The notes beneath the pieces were generated by a model that made no database searches, was not told where the DNA came from, and worked only from the letters and a program-made list of their open reading frames with translations. This document shows, piece by piece, positions 44,871 to 57,874 of a stretch of DNA of 64,000 nt (position 1 is the first letter of the stretch; the number at the start of each line of letters is the position of its first letter). The DNA lies in contig JAUMIR010000001.1 of the NCBI GenBank assembly GCA_030847615.1, positions 369,822,687 through 369,886,686 on the forward strand, written 5' to 3'. A program made the translations under genes and the position numbers. This stretch comes from Gambelia wislizenii (lineage: Eukaryota; Chordata; Lepidosauria; Squamata; Crotaphytidae).

Positions 44871-47153
44871 CAGTCAGACCCCTGTATGCACAGGGATTTG
44901 GTTCCCAGAAGTAGGTGATTATCAGACATGTTAAAAGTGGCATTACACAAATGCTAGGAGATCGCTAAAGGGCTCCCTTTTCAGATGACGTCATTTCCAA
45001 CTCATAATGCACCCATTCTGCTGCTGTTCCACTGCCACTGCTTTTTATTGATGGGAGAACCCATCAATAGACCCCCTGTTCCATTTCTGTCATGGATGTT
45101 CCTGCGAGTGAAAAGGTGCCCCGTTATGCTAGCGAGATCCCAAAGTTAATGGGAGGTCCCTGCCCCAACACTTCTGTGTGAGATCAGGACATCAAGGTAA
45201 GCTACCCTCTTTTTTTTAATCCTTCCTGGGTTACTTGTAATGTTTTTAGTGTGTTTAGGTGCTTGGTATCACCTTTTCTTGTGTATTTCTCTTTTTACTT
45301 TTGAATTTCCCACGCTCGCATCTTCTCACAAGAATCCACAGGATTTCACTCCAGGAAGTGCATGGAGCTCCATTCACTCCTGGGCTGCCCTGTCAATGCT
45401 ACTCAAGGTAGGTCTGAAAATTTTTGTTATTGTTCTGGGACAAGGACAGGATGGGGCAGGAGTGGAGATTGTGAGACAGAACGCTTTTTTTTTTGGTCCT
45501 GTCTAATAATCCCCTTACTGTGGATACTGGAAACTTCAGATGACAGTGAACCCAATTAAATAAAGGACCTCTGGTAAAAACATACCATAGAGTTGCACTG
45601 GAGGACCTAGACAATGCCTCTCTAGGCATTTCCCAGTGTGACTCTATGATATGTGTCCCTATTTTGTCTCCTGGGTGCCGTTTACACAATGAAAATGTAG
45701 TGGGAAGAATTTGTGTTGAATTCTTGGTTGTTTACATGTGATTATTGGAAAGGGGGCCACCTTTTATCCCACAACCTGCGGGACTTCCACTCCCGTGGTT
45801 TGTGGTGGATTTTTAAAAAGTCACAGGCGGATTCGGAAAATCGGAAATGTAAACAGCCCGGGACAAGATATCTCAGTACTAGGTGGTGATCAGAAATGGG
45901 GACCGGGGGTGGGCTCAGAGATCAGTGACCAGAAAAGGAGGGGTCAGTCACCCGTTCAATAGATTCAGCCTCACCAGCTGAAAAAAAAGGCATCCCTTCC
46001 AGCTGCACGTAGGTTTGTGTGTGTCTGTCTGTCTGTACTACATCACCCTGCTCAATGGATTTCTACACTGCAAACCCTTCAGCTTTAACCTGTCCCTCCC
46101 TGCATGCTGGGTTTAAATTTTAAAGAGAGAGTAAACTATAAAGAGATTGTGGGAGGAGGATCACCCATTCATCCCCTGCCTGCATCCCCTCCCTGGGTCT
46201 GAGTAGATGATCACACATTCATCCACCCCCCCAAGGCACAGTAAAAAATGCAAGCATCTGAGCGGATGATCACACATTCATCCACCTCCACCACCCCAAG
46301 GCACAGTAAAAAATGCCAGCATCTGGGTCTTTCAAAATGCCTTGTGTGTCCTCCCCTTATGATTCCCTGCACTGGCTTGAAACCTTCACTCCACAGCTGC
46401 CTCTTCTTAAAGGGTTAACATTTTAAAGAGACAGGACAACTGCATGCCTCTGGGCCCCTGCACTCAGCTTCCTGGCTGAAAGCATACTGGCTTGGGCTTG
46501 TGTGTGTGCATGCATGCTGGGGCTCCAGTCTGCTCTGCTTTTGACCTCTCTCACACTCCCCAGCATGAACTGATCTCTCCTTCCTCCCCAGTTTAGCTTG
46601 CTTTAAATGGTGTTCTTACAATTCGAAAGGAAAGCACAGGGTTTAGCCACTGATCGCTCCTTCCTCCCCACGTTAGGTCACGGATCACTCATTCCTCCCC
46701 TCATCCCCTCATCCCCAATGCAACACTCATTTATCCCCTCACCCCCAACCAGAAGCCTGAACAAACATTTGAGCCAGCCAATAGCATCGCTCGTGGCACA
46801 GAACTCTAAAAGAAGTACGTCACTGAGGCTGTGAAAAAATGAGTAATCGCACCCTTGATTGACAGCTAAAAAAAACCTCCAGGACCGTAAACTCATGTAA
46901 AAAAAATAAACAACAACCCGGGGTAGTATATAGTGGGAGAAGATACATATCACGAGATGGGATGCCATGTAAACAATGATCCCGGGATCTCCCAGGATCT
47001 CCAGTTCGGAGACAAAAATCATGTAAACAGAGAGGGACGAATACGGGATCAAGAAGTCCCGGGATGCCCCACAACAAAAACTACTGTCTAACTGGCACCC
47101 TGCAGATAACTGAAACCATGAATATTGGTTCTGTGGATACAGGGGTCCAATTG
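44871..47153. mobile_element. Tigger-like DNA transposon remnant, 2.28 kb, TA-flanked
   Basis: Left end 'cagtcagacccctgtatgca' and right end, read inward on the minus strand, 'caattggacccctgtatcca' are imperfect inverted repeats; TA flanks both sides (44869-44870, 47154-47155). The interior has no DDE transposase frame that I can recognise. It contains further 'gtggatactggaaacttc' and 'tctgtggatacagggg' phrases near 45520 and 47130, suggesting internal duplication or nested copies. Confidence 0.5.
46206..46333 (+). repeat. Tandem duplication, unit of about 63 bp
   Basis: 'gatgatcacacattcatcca', a C-rich run, 'aaggcacagtaaaaaatgc' and 'agcatctg' occur twice in succession. A partial third 'ggaggatcacccattcatcc' lies upstream at about 46155. 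Confidence 0.85.
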
Positions 47154-47155
47154 TA

Positions 47156-48700
47156 GTATCAAATGTGGCCAATTGGTATGATAAGGTCAACAGGTTATCA
47201 TTTCTTCCTGTCAATCTTCAAGCAACAGTTGTCAGTCATGCAAACTCTGTGCAATATGGAAGTCGAACGCTTAGCCAGTATGGATTTAGAATGGTCCAGG
47301 GTTATCCGGAGCTGCTGGACAACCATTCAGTAACCTTACCAGGAAAAGGAAAATAGACAGAGCAGTCACCTCTGAGAAGAAGCAACATCTAGAGGTGATT
47401 TCTTCAATAGGAATTGGAGACACACAGCTTTATAGATGTTGACATTCCATTATGATGTGGAACCACTGATAGCCAGCTTCAGTATAGCACGGCCTCAAAC
47501 CTTAGTTATTCATAACATATTTTATAACAAGCTGATCTCTGGCCATGAAAGTCCAGGGTATGGTTATTTATGCAAAAGTACCACTGGGCCTTAGGTATTC
47601 ACTTCTCAGGGAAGATTCTAGACAGGAGTTCTTCTTCCAGAGTTGTAAAATTACAGCTTGATGGTGCCGCCTATCTGGAGCAGTCACTGTTCTATACAGT
47701 GTCAGCAAACTGAGCAACTTGGGCCATGGAAACCTTCCATAAACAACATCATACCATCTGCATTCCAGTAATACTTTGCTAACAAAATGTGCTTGTCAGT
47801 TGGAAGCTTAGATTAGTGAATGCTTTGCAGCAGCAGGTGCATTCTATTGGTAAGCATGCAGGCAAGGAACATCATTTCCAATGGAGCTACAGAAACAGAA
47901 TTTGAACATGCCTACAATGTTTACACAGCAAAATCCATCACAAAAACAAAAAAAACAAAAAAAAAAGGGGGGGGAGAATCTAACACAGAGACACAGGTTT
48001 GTTGTCTGTTATGACCTGACTTTACATTCTACAGTTCTGAGCAAGCCGAGATACACTATCTGTGCTCAAGGAATAATAAAAAAATAATCCCTGGGTGTCA
48101 CGAGATCTTAACAGTGATACCTTAGAGTCCATCTGGCACACTGAAGTTATGGTTACAGAAATATTTGGGGAGACCTCTAAGATTTCAATCGACTATAGAA
48201 TTCAGCACAATTACTAACATGCAGCCAAGTATTCTGACTTTATACAGGGCTCTGTTGGTGTTTACAGTTGACACTTCAACACTAACACCATAGGATACCA
48301 ACATAAGGCTCTGTAAAATACGAGAAGGAGCTTTTGATGTTGCATTCCAAGTTTTACATAGTAAAATTCTAGAAAGCAAGTTCTACAAAGTATCCAGTGG
48401 GTGGTGCCAAATAATAACTGGAAAGCTACATTTTTGTCTCTTTGGAATGCATTCAGAAGCAAACATGGTGTTCTGCCTTCTCTTTGGAGACTCTTGCTGA
48501 GCCTGCTTTTTCCCCTTCCACAACCTGACTTACAGTCATTTTATCATTTTTGCTTGATGATTATGGCCAAGTAGGGTTTGCATTGTCCCTTCTGTCAAGT
48601 ACTTCTATGAAGAGCAGCTAAGATTGTTGAGCAGATATTATGTGGCACTTTCTTATTTTACACAGTATATAATACCATTAGTATTTATATTCAACCTTTG
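47156..48700. other. No assignable feature
   Basis: Mixed-composition sequence with short ORFs on both strands. There is an A/G-rich run at 47940-47975. No repeat family or exon recognised. Confidence 0.5.
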
Positions 48701-48714
48701 TCCTCCAGCAATAA

Positions 48715-49060
48715 TTATAATAGTAACAACAACAACAATAATTATATTTATGTGTATTCCAAGTCCCACCCCACCCCAAATTGGGACTCAAAGCAGCTTA
48801 CAATTTAAAAGTACAATACAATTGAAAATACACAAAAAGTGAACATTAAAATAGGGTTAAATTATTCATGGTATTAAAACACAGTACCAAGTTAAAAGGC
48901 AAAATGCAATTTTAAAAGATTAAAAGCTATTAAAAACAGATCTGTTTAAAACAGCAGAGCACCCCACCCAGTTTTTTTAAAAAAAATGTTTTAAAAGCCT
49001 GTCAGAATAAAATGGTTTTAGCCTGTTGACAGAAGGACAACAAGGAGGGGCCCATCAAAT
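48715..49060 (-). mobile_element. L2-like LINE 3' UTR fragment
   Basis: In the minus sense it carries a decayed 'ccttcttgttgtccttctgt' coding end, then an A/T-rich UTR and 'gtaagctgctttgagtccca' with an (AAT/GTT)n tail at 48715-48740, the usual ending of this LINE group. Confidence 0.55.
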
Positions 49061-50130
49061 TTCATCCATTATTTACTACAATTCTGGGGGATAATTAATT
49101 TTATTTTTGTTTTACCCCAAAATAATTAAATATAACAAGTTCAGCTTTTTAATTTTCGGGCTGGGAAAAAGTAAAAGGGGACACAATAATGTTTTATATA
49201 CATGAACAGAGTATAGAGAGAATGGGAAAAAAATTCTCCCCAGGTTTCTTGCTTACAGCCCAAGAAAGTTGAGAAGCCACAAGTTCAAGGCAACCAAATA
49301 ATGTATGTTTTCACACAGAATACAATTAATGTGGTATTCATCATCATAAAGAATTATGATGATGGCTACGAGCTCAGACAGCATTTCAAAAGACACACTA
49401 GGAGAGAATAGCTCTGTCAACGGTTATTTGGTAAAAGAAGCTCAATGAGGCCTTCATACTTGAAAAATACCAGGTACTGGAGATGACTATTAGGTGAAAG
49501 TTATGCCTTATCTATAGTTGCTTGAGGAATTTGCTTCTTGTAAACCAGTTTGAACCTATGGGGGGTCACACTTCCTGGACTACTACATGGATTTAGAGAT
49601 CTCAAGTCTCTGCATTTTGCACTTCAGTTTTCAGCTTTTTTTTTTTAATTGAAATGATTTTAAAACATATACAGGACGAAGCAGATTTTGAAGTAAATGT
49701 TTTGAGAGAAAAAAAGCCACTTGAAATAGTTAAATATGTATTTAAATACAAATGTTATGGAGTGGGTTTTTAAACTTGCATTTTAATGCAGAAATGGGAT
49801 ACAGTGGACTTAGAAATGAACACATGCCCTAGTGATAAAGACTGTAAATAGACTCTCTCCCTAGTCTGTTTGTGAGTACCTAGAGGCAGCTGGCAAAATA
49901 CTGTCAGAAACAGACAGCAGTGAGTCTGCAAAACTATTTCTTACATTCTTCAAAGGTTACTGTTGTTGGATACATTGTACATGCTTTTCATTCTTGAGTA
50001 TTTATTTTGCAAGACTTTGAATTCTTGGGTGTTTCTTTTGCCATATCAGATGCTACATTATCAGATGTACAGCACAGGATCTTGACTGTGTTTATTGTGG
50101 CTGGCGATGAGTTTTGTTACAGTGAGTGCT
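49061..50130. other. No assignable feature
   Basis: AT-rich; a poly(T) run at 49637. No domain or family recognised. Confidence 0.45.
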
Positions 50131-50133
50131 CTC

Positions 50134-50216
50134 CTAAGTATTTATACTCAGAAGTAAGTCTACCGGTACTTGCATTGAGTGAAGCTTATTCCTGTGTAAA
50201 TGTGCCAGGGACTGCA
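50134..50216 (+). repeat. Interspersed repeat 'tactcagaagtaagtc' family
   Basis: 'atttatactcagaagtaagt', 'gtgaagcttattcctgtgta' and 'gggactgcaacct' match the family at 29325, with the usual spacing. Confidence 0.6.
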
Positions 50217-51007
50217 ACCTCACCAGCCTTCATTTTTATAAGAAGATATTGATAAGGGAAGAGCAAGAAGCAGTGTTACATTTCTTTCATTTAATAACCA
50301 ATCCACCAGTGTTTATTAACCTAACTACATTGTGTCCTGTTATTCGCTTGTCACGGTTAAAGTAAGGGAGTAGTGACCCTTCCCTTTTTCTTAGACTTGC
50401 TCCCATTAAAATTATTTGTGATTTGGAGAGGACAAGTTCTTCTTTCACAAGGGATGAAGACTGCCTGTCTCTGTAGGAGATCAGCTTTGGCTCCTTAAAC
50501 GTATTCTGCCTTTCATGTGGTGCCTTGACCACAGGTGTGATAATTTTATAAAGGTCATGTCAGTCCCACCTCCTGGCCAGTGGCCGGCTACTGACTTCAT
50601 GTTTTCCACAGTAGGATTAGATCACATTGTATGTTGTGTAACACTTGACCTTTGCAGAAAAGGACAACCAAGAGGATTGGGGGGCTAGAGCAAGGCCCCC
50701 ACAAGGAAGCATTACAGTACTGGAGGTGGTTCGGTTTAGAAGAAAAGTGGGACAGGGTAGACATTCTTACAAGCTTTTAAAAATGTATTTATATAAATGC
50801 TTCTATCCTACTCTTTAACATGGGATCTCCAAGCAGTATATAATATAAACAGTTTATAGTATAAACAGAATACACTTCCATACTATAGCCACAAATAATT
50901 TTTTAAAGACGATAAAAATATATTATAAAAAAGAACAACAGTTAAAACAACTTTAAAGGCTACATCAATTGAAAAACATGTGCATGTACATTTTGAAGCC
51001 AATTGTG

Positions 51008-51246
51008 TTTGCTGGGGAGCTGCGCCCCTTCTTCCACCCTGAAGCTTCAAGAACTGCTTGCCTGCCAGAGTCAAGACCTTGGCTGGGCTGGGTGAGCTTC
51101 TGCTTGGGAGCCACGCCACTTCTTCCACCCTGAAGCTATAAAGAACTGCTTGCCTGCTAAGAGTCAAGACCTTGGCTGGGCTGGGTGAGCTTTTGCTGGG
51201 GAACCATGCCCTCTTCTTCCACCACGAAGCTACAAGAACTGCTTAC
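51008..51246 (+). repeat. About 92-bp tandem repeats at the L2 5' end
   Basis: 'cttcttccaccctgaagct', 'aagaactgcttgcct', 'agagtcaagaccttggctg', 'ggctgggtgagctt' recur in order, twice in full and once partly. Their position in front of the L2 frame suggests promoter monomers of the 5' UTR. Confidence 0.75.
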
Positions 51247-51425
51247 ACTGATCACTTATCAATACCACCATGTAATGGAGCCGGGAGTGGTCTGGGCACA
51301 GGAATTGAGGTTGTGTGGGGGAAGGGAAGGTATGGCGGCAACAGAGTGAAGAAATGTTACAAAAGAAGAAGGGATCGATGCTTAATATCTATCCCTTCTT
51401 CAGTTCACTCTGTTTCCCAGAATAA

Positions 51426-54288
51426 TTTGGAAGCGTACCATCCTTTCCACAGCCCCTTACTCTGCTCCTTTGCAATGCCAGGTCGGTTAAAAATAAGACT
51501 CATATTATACATGACCTCTTAGTGGATGAGGCCGCCGATCTGGCATGCTTTACCGAGACCTGGCTGGGAGATGCCAGCACTGCAACATGGGTGCAGGCTC
51601 TCCCGGTCGGGTATACGGTCAGCGAGCAGATAAGGGAAAGTGGGCGGGGGGCGGCGTGGCCTTGGTTCATAGAAACAAACTTGACCAGGAAGCCTATCTG
51701 GAAAACAGCTTGCATCGAGTGCATGTACCTTAGTCTGAAAACCAGGGATAGTTTGGGGATTCTGTTGGTATACCGGCCACCCCGTTGCTTAACAGACTCC
51801 CTAACCGAGCTGACCCAGCTGATCTCTGAGTTGTTGTTGGAGTCTCCCAGATTTTTGGTTCTGGGTGATTTCAACATTCCACTAGAGACCAGCGTATTGA
51901 ATCTAACCGGTGCGGCTCGGGAGTTCATGGAAACCATGGCAAACATGGGCCTATCCCAATTGGTTAACGGGCCCACACATTGTGCAGGTCATATCCTCGA
52001 TGCAATCTTCAGTACGGAACAGGAATATCCGTGGGCAGAGGTTATAAAAACCTCCGCATTGTCATGGACGGATCACTTCCTGGTCAAGATGGAACTAAGA
52101 GCCACTGTCTGTCCCTCTGGGGGTGGTGGACCCATTAGAATGGTCCACCCTCGAAGGCTAATGGAACCAATTGGCTTCCAGAAAGCCCTAGAGGGTTTAA
52201 TGGTTGGTAACACCAGTGATTCTGTAGAGGCTTTGGTCAGCATCTGGAACACTGATCTTACCAAGGCTATCAACACAATCGCTCCCAAGCGTCCTTTCCA
52301 GCCTGCCTCTAATCGTAAGCCCTGGTACACAGAGGAGCTTAGGAGGATGAAGCGAACTGGACAACGGCTAGAGTGCAAGTGGCGGAAGACTCGACTCTTA
52401 TCCGACAGAACTCGCCATACGAGGCATCTTGATTCCTATCGGGAGGCAATAAGTGCAGCACAGAGATCCTTCTGCTCTTCACGTATTGCATCTGCAGAGT
52501 CCCGTCCAGCAGAGTTGTTTAAGGTGGTGGGGGAGCTGATGGTTCCTCCTGCGCCAAATCCCCTACTTAACCCAACAACAGCATGCTGTGATGCATTTAA
52601 TATCCACTTTGCAGATAAAATCTCTCGGATAAGAGCTGACTTGGATGCCAATGGTCTGACAGAATCCATAGATGAGGCATCCAACAACCCCATTGATGGC
52701 ACTTTACTGGATCAGTTTCAATCGGTGAGTACCGATGACGTGGACAAGCTCCTTGGAAGAGTGAGGAAGACGACTTGCCCTCTTGATCCCTGTCCATCTT
52801 GGCTGGTCATCCGGGGGGGGGACGCATTGAGAGTATTCCTACGGGACACAATCAATGGTCTTCAGGGAAGGTATTGTACCATCTTGTTTAAAGGAGGCGG
52901 CGGTTAAGCCACTCCTGAAAAAACCCTCCCTGGACCCCCTGGACAAGAACAATTACAGACCAGTGTCCTTGCTACCTTTTTTAAGCAAGGTGATCGAGAG
53001 GGCAGTTGCTTCCCAACTCCAAGCCATCTTGGATGAAACTGATTATCTTGATCCATTTCAAACCGGCTTCAGGACAGGATATGGAGTTGAGACTGCCATG
53101 GTTGCTCTAACCGATGACCTCCGCCTGAGCATCGACAGGGGTAATGTGACCCTGCTGGTGCTCTTGGACCTCTCAGCAGCCTTTGACACTATAGATCATT
53201 CCATCCTCTTGGATTGCCTGAGAGGGTTAGGAATTAGAGGCACTGCTCTGTGATGGTTCCATTCCTTTCTCTCGGGCAGATCCCAGAGGGTGAGGCTCGG
53301 GGACAGCTGCTCCTCCAGAACTGAGCTCAACTGTGGCGTCCCTCAGGGTGCCATTCTGTCCCCGATGCTATTTAACATTTATATGAAGCCGCTGGGAGAG
53401 ATCATCCAGAGGCATGGAGCTCGGTGTCATCAGTATGCCGATGACACTCAGATATATTTCTCCATGACCAGGTCGTCAGCTCAGACTTCAGATGGTGTCT
53501 CTCCTCTCAATGACTGTCTTAGAGCAGCGGTAATGGATTGGATGAGGAAAAACAGATTGAGACTAAATCCAGACAAAACGGAGGTACTGACAGTCACAGG
53601 CCCGAAACCAGGTCTGGGAATACAACTTCCAGTCCTGGAAGGACTCACACTCTCCTCTAAGGACTGTGTTCGCAGTCTGGGGGTACTCCTGGATTCATCG
53701 CTTCACATGACTAGTCAGGTGAATGCGACGGCCAGAAGTGCCTGTTATCAGCTTCGGCTGATACGCCAACTGCGCCCTTACCTGGATACAAGGGATCTGG
53801 AAACTGTGGTACATGCTTTGGTAACCTCACGTTTGGATTACTGTAATGCACTCTACATGGGGTGTAACCCTTGTGCCTAACCCGGAAACTTCAACTGGTA
53901 CAAAATATGGCAGCCAGGTTAATTATGGGTACATCTAGGAGAGAGCATATAACACCTGTGCTTAAATCTCTCCATTGGCTGCCGATTAGTTTCCGGGCAC
54001 AGTACAAGGTGTTGGTTTTAACCTTTAAAGCCCTACATGGCTTGGGTCCATCTTATCTCCGGGACCGCCTCATCCCATATGATCCCCCCCCCGTGCACTT
54101 CGGTCCTCTGGGAGGAACCTGCTGCAACCTATGAAAACTAGGCTGTCGCAGACCTCCCAGAGGACCTTCTCTTCTACGGCTCCCAGACTTTGGAATGGCC
54201 TGCCGGATGAGATCCGTCTTATCACTACTCTTGATAGCTTCAAGAAAGTGCTAAAGACGGATCTCTTCTGGCAGGCCTTCCTGGAATA
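51426..54288 (+). pseudogene. L2 ORF2 (AP endonuclease + reverse transcriptase), inactivated
   Basis: The frame opens after a stop at 51423. The N-terminal half is an AP-like endonuclease: LLLCNARSVKNK, TETWL (about 51555), GILLVYRPPR, LGDFNIP (about 51862) and SWTDHFLVK (about 52062), which covers the Asp/His catalytic set. The reverse transcriptase follows with NYRPVSLLPFLSKVIER, FQTGFRTGYGVETAMVAL, LLDLSAAFDTIDHSIL, GVPQGAILSPMLFNIY, HQYADDTQIYFS (catalytic YADD at about 53433) and the C-terminal LDYCNALYMG, HWLPI, LGPSYLRDRL and WQAFLE. Lesions: a frameshift near 52820-52870, an in-frame TGA at 53251-53253, a frameshift near 53870 and another near 54090. All catalytic motifs remain readable, so inactivation was recent relative to the other copies here. 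Confidence 0.88.
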
Positions 54289-54514
54289 ACTTCCCGGTTC
54301 CAGTGGACTGATTGCTACCCACCCCCTTGCCATCGTTGCCGTTATTTATTTATTTATTTATCATATTTTATTCTTGTTTTAACTCTTCATTAGTTTAATT
54401 TAGTTTTAAGGGGTGGGAGGGTTAGGATGGGGAGGGATTGTTTTAACTTGATGTTTTAATCTTGTACGCCACCCCGGTTGCTGAGCAGAGGGGCGGGTTA
54501 AAAATAAAAAATTA

Positions 54515-54545
<31 letters not shown>

Positions 54546-54844
54546 GATCCCCAAAAGCTTTAATAAAAAGCCATGTTTGGCTTGATGTTGGAAAGAAACC
54601 AACGTTGGTGCTAGTTGGACCTCTAAGGGGAGAGAATTCTATAATAGGGGTGCTACAACCAAGAATGCCCTCTCCCCTGTCCTCCCATTTCATAATGACC
54701 CCTCTTTGGGACACAGAGGGAGGTATACCAAGGTATGCATGGTGTGGAGAAAGTGGATGAAGGGGAGGTGGGTTTTTTGCCATAATATTAGAACTCATAA
54801 TATAATATTAGAATCTCAGAATATTAGAAGCCAAGGCACCTAGA

Positions 54845-55200
54845 GGTACGGAAGCTGAATGGTGGGAGATTCAGGACAGATAAAAACATTTTCTTCACAT
54901 GGCACATAGTTAAAATTGCTAACACAGAAGGTGGTGATGGTTGCCAAACTGGACAGCATTAAATAGGGATGGGCAAATTTGTGGCGAATGGGACTACCAA
55001 TGGGTACTAGTCTTCTGGGTATATAGTCCCTCCAATATTAGAGATGGTATGTCTCTGTGCATCAACTGCTGGGATGCATGAGCAGGCAGGTGCTGTTGCA
55101 TTCATAGTATGCTTGCGAGCTTTCCATATGCAATTGGTTGGCACCATTGTGAACAGAAGGCAGGACTAGATCTATCAGGATTCTTTTTATCTTCTTTCTA
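54845..55200 (+). mobile_element. CR1 LINE fragment of a second subfamily
   Basis: Decayed sequence with 'gattcaggacagataaaaac', 'ttcttcacatggcacatag', 'aggtggtgatggttgcca' and 'aactggacagcattaaatag', then 'ggttggcaccattgtgaaca' and 'ggcaggactagat', the order of a CR1 C-terminus and 3' UTR unlike that at 43378. Confidence 0.65.
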
Positions 55201-55689
55201 TGCTAAAAACAGGCAATAGAACATGAAAGTTACCTATTTGCAAAACAGGTAAAAGCAACAACACACAAACACAAGAGTTCAGATTAGGGTATAAGTGTGA
55301 GTTGTGATTTCTTTTGTGTTTGTAACTTAGGCCATAGTCACATGCAATGACTAATGGATTCACTCTGGTGCTCAGTGATTGACAGTCTCCTAAGTTAGAT
55401 TCAAAGGCATTATAAGATAGGTATTACTAGTGGAGCAGGCTAAACAAGCAAATATATCGTAAAGCCTGAAGTGTAAACAGAAGACAGTCACAGGGCTTAT
55501 GCTTCACTGAAATATTTGTGTGCTTGTCAAAATAGCATCTTTGATCAGAGCTTAGGCAAGACTGACATTAAATAATGGGTGGGTTCCTTTCATAGACCTT
55601 ACACATTATGCATTTCTTCAGATCTCCAACATTCTTTGAGCAATGTGTGGTGACATCCAGAAAATTACAAGTAATTACAAGTAGTAAAC

Positions 55690-56577
55690 AAATGATAATG
55701 ATAATAATAATAATAATAATAACAACAACATTATTTTTGTACCCTGCCTTTTGCCTATTAGGCAATCAAGGTGGCTCACAACAATTGGATATAAAACAAA
55801 CAGATCCATAACAACAGTAATAACTTAAAACAATTTCAAATAACTGGCAAATTCACCTGTGACATAAAATAACTACCCTAAGACTTTAAAACTGAATATC
55901 AAAACATAAAGACATAAAAACATAAACATAAAAAGAGGGAGAAGCAGCCATTAAAAATGGTCTGTTCTATTCAAGGAAGGCCTGCCAGAAAAGATCCATT
56001 TTGATGGCTTTTTTGAAATTCTCCAAGCTGGTTGCTTGATGGATCTCCTCCAGCAGGGCATTCCATAGTCTGGGAGCAGTGATAGAAAAAGATCTCTGGG
56101 AGGTTGTTGTTAATCTAGATCTCATTGGTTGCAATAAACCCCTCCCAGAAGATCTAAGGGTGTGGGGCGGGTTATATGGGAGAAGGCGATCCCTTATGTA
56201 GGTTGGACCTAGGTCACGTAAGGCTTTATAGGTCATTACCAACACCTTATACTGTGCTTGGAAACCAATAGGTAGCCAGTGAAGGGATTTCAAGATTGGA
56301 GTGATATGCTCCCTTCTCGATTTCCCAGTGACTAACCTGGCTACCATATTTTGCACCAGTTGTAGTTTCCGAACTACGTATAAGGGTAGCCCCATGTAGA
56401 GAGCATTGCAGAAATCGAGTCGTGAGGCTACCAGTGCATGCACTACAGACAGTTTCTAGGTCCTTTGTCTCGAGGTAAGGGTGCAGTTGGCGTACTTGCC
56501 GAAGCTGATAACAGGCGCTCTTGACTGTCATGTTCACATGAGCAGTCATGTGAAGCAACGAATCTAGGAGCGCACTG
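55690..56577 (-). mobile_element. L2 LINE, 5'-truncated
   Basis: The minus frame 56443-55967 is open and encodes the L2 C-terminus: ALVASRLDFCNALYMGLP, RKLQLVQNMVARLVTG, LKSLHWLPIGFQAQYKVLVMTYKAL, LGPTYIRDRLLPYNPP, TAPRLWNALLEEI and FWQAFLE. Upstream, another frame continues with HVNMTVKSACYQLRQVRQLHPYL. The 3' UTR ends in an (AAT)n run at 55697-55733. Confidence 0.9.
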
Positions 56578-57364
56578 CCTCAAGTGGGTAGGTCAGAAGG
56601 GTGAAGGAGACTTTTGCTTTTTTCCTCCATAAGATTATCAGACATGGCAGAAACCATGTCAAAAGATACTAGAACAGGTACAGGCTCCATTATCAGATGA
56701 CACTATCCTCCAGCATTCCAGGGGCATAGTGTGGTCATCAGTAAGGTGTCCCTTTTTATTGGCAGCTTGTCCCCATCAATAGAAAAGGAAAGCCTCATCC
56801 GTGGCAGCGCTACTCTCCTGGAACAACAGAAGGACGTGGGGATCTGTTAAGGTCACCCCTTCTGTTCTTCTAGCGATCTTATGATGTGGTTGGGAATGTG
56901 ATTTTTTTGGTGCATTTCTCCCACATCTGAAAATCTCCTAAGACTACTCCATACTGGTAAACTTCAGAAGAGCCAATTGGGCACTGTAATGGTAACCCTG
57001 CTCATTCTGGAATCTTGAGGATCCAGCAGCTGGGTCTCTGTGACTTGTCAACTCATATAACACTTGAATAGGTACCAGCACATGACCACCCAGACCAATA
57101 ACACTTTCACTTGCACAGCATTGCCCCATTTATAGTGGTGGTTTTTCCCTGTATCACTGAAAAGAGGACTAAAACACAGAAGTTCAAGGGCACCAACAAG
57201 GACCAGATTGCCTCATCTCACTGCTGCAAAATGAGGTTGCTCAAACCCAAAGCTACTGGTTAACAATGAGTTTTACATAAAAATGTAACTTCATAAGAAG
57301 AGTCATACTCTATGAAAACAAAGGCCTATATATCTTGCGGCAGTAAATTTTATGGTTTAACCAT
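56578..57364. other. No assignable feature
   Basis: No domain-bearing ORF. A 'agcctcatccgtggcagcgc' neighbourhood near 56790 is slightly GC-rich. Confidence 0.4.
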
Positions 57365-57490
57365 GTGTTATTTATGTATTGGTTTGTTTGTTTGCCTTTC
57401 TCCCAATGTGGGACCCAAACAGCTTACAGTGTAAATTAAAAACAAAATACAACTAAAACTGAATAACCTAATATATTCTTCTGTTGTCCA
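57365..57490 (-). repeat. LINE 3' UTR fragment
   Basis: In the minus sense: 'gtaagctgtttgggtcccac' after an A-rich stretch, with an (AAAC)n-like end near 57380. This matches the ending of the fragment at 48715. Confidence 0.5.
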
Positions 57491-57874
57491 AAGATGGACT
57501 ACATTTCTTGGGCAAGTATTCTTCCTCCCCTTGGCTTGTGGAACATTCACTAGCTGCAGGATGCTTGGTGACTGATGAAGCCTGTTTATTTAGATCACTA
57601 GAGAGTTACCAAGTGACAAGGGTTCACAGTACGTTTTGTCAATAAAAATGTCACCTGATCAGGTTCCTTTCCCACTTTGCTTCTTCATGCTGTTGTACCA
57701 TCTTTGCTGTTTATTGCCTACTTAATTTTCTCTCTCACTGAGTTAATGGCACTAAATTGTGGAAAATACTCAGAAATTGCTTGTGAAAACAAGCAAACAG
57801 CATTGAAGGTCATATTGTTCTACATATTTTCATCCTGTTGAGGAAATATAAATGACAATTTACTAAGTCATAAC

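Larger units (their letters stand above)
51008..54545 (+). mobile_element. L2 LINE, nearly full length
   Basis: 3.5-kb element with a tandem-repeat 5' region (51008-51246), the endonuclease-reverse transcriptase frame (51426-54288, annotated separately), a 3' UTR with 'gtacgccaccccggttgctg' and 'aggggcgggttaaaaataaa', and an (ATT)n tail ending at about 54545. It is the best preserved retrotransposon in the window. The 3' end is the same subfamily type as the copies at 23843 and 55690. Confidence 0.88.

Noticed and set aside
46678..47214. 178-residue minus-strand ORF at the right end of the Tigger-like element
   Set aside because: It runs through the terminal repeat and shows no transposase motif; no other support.
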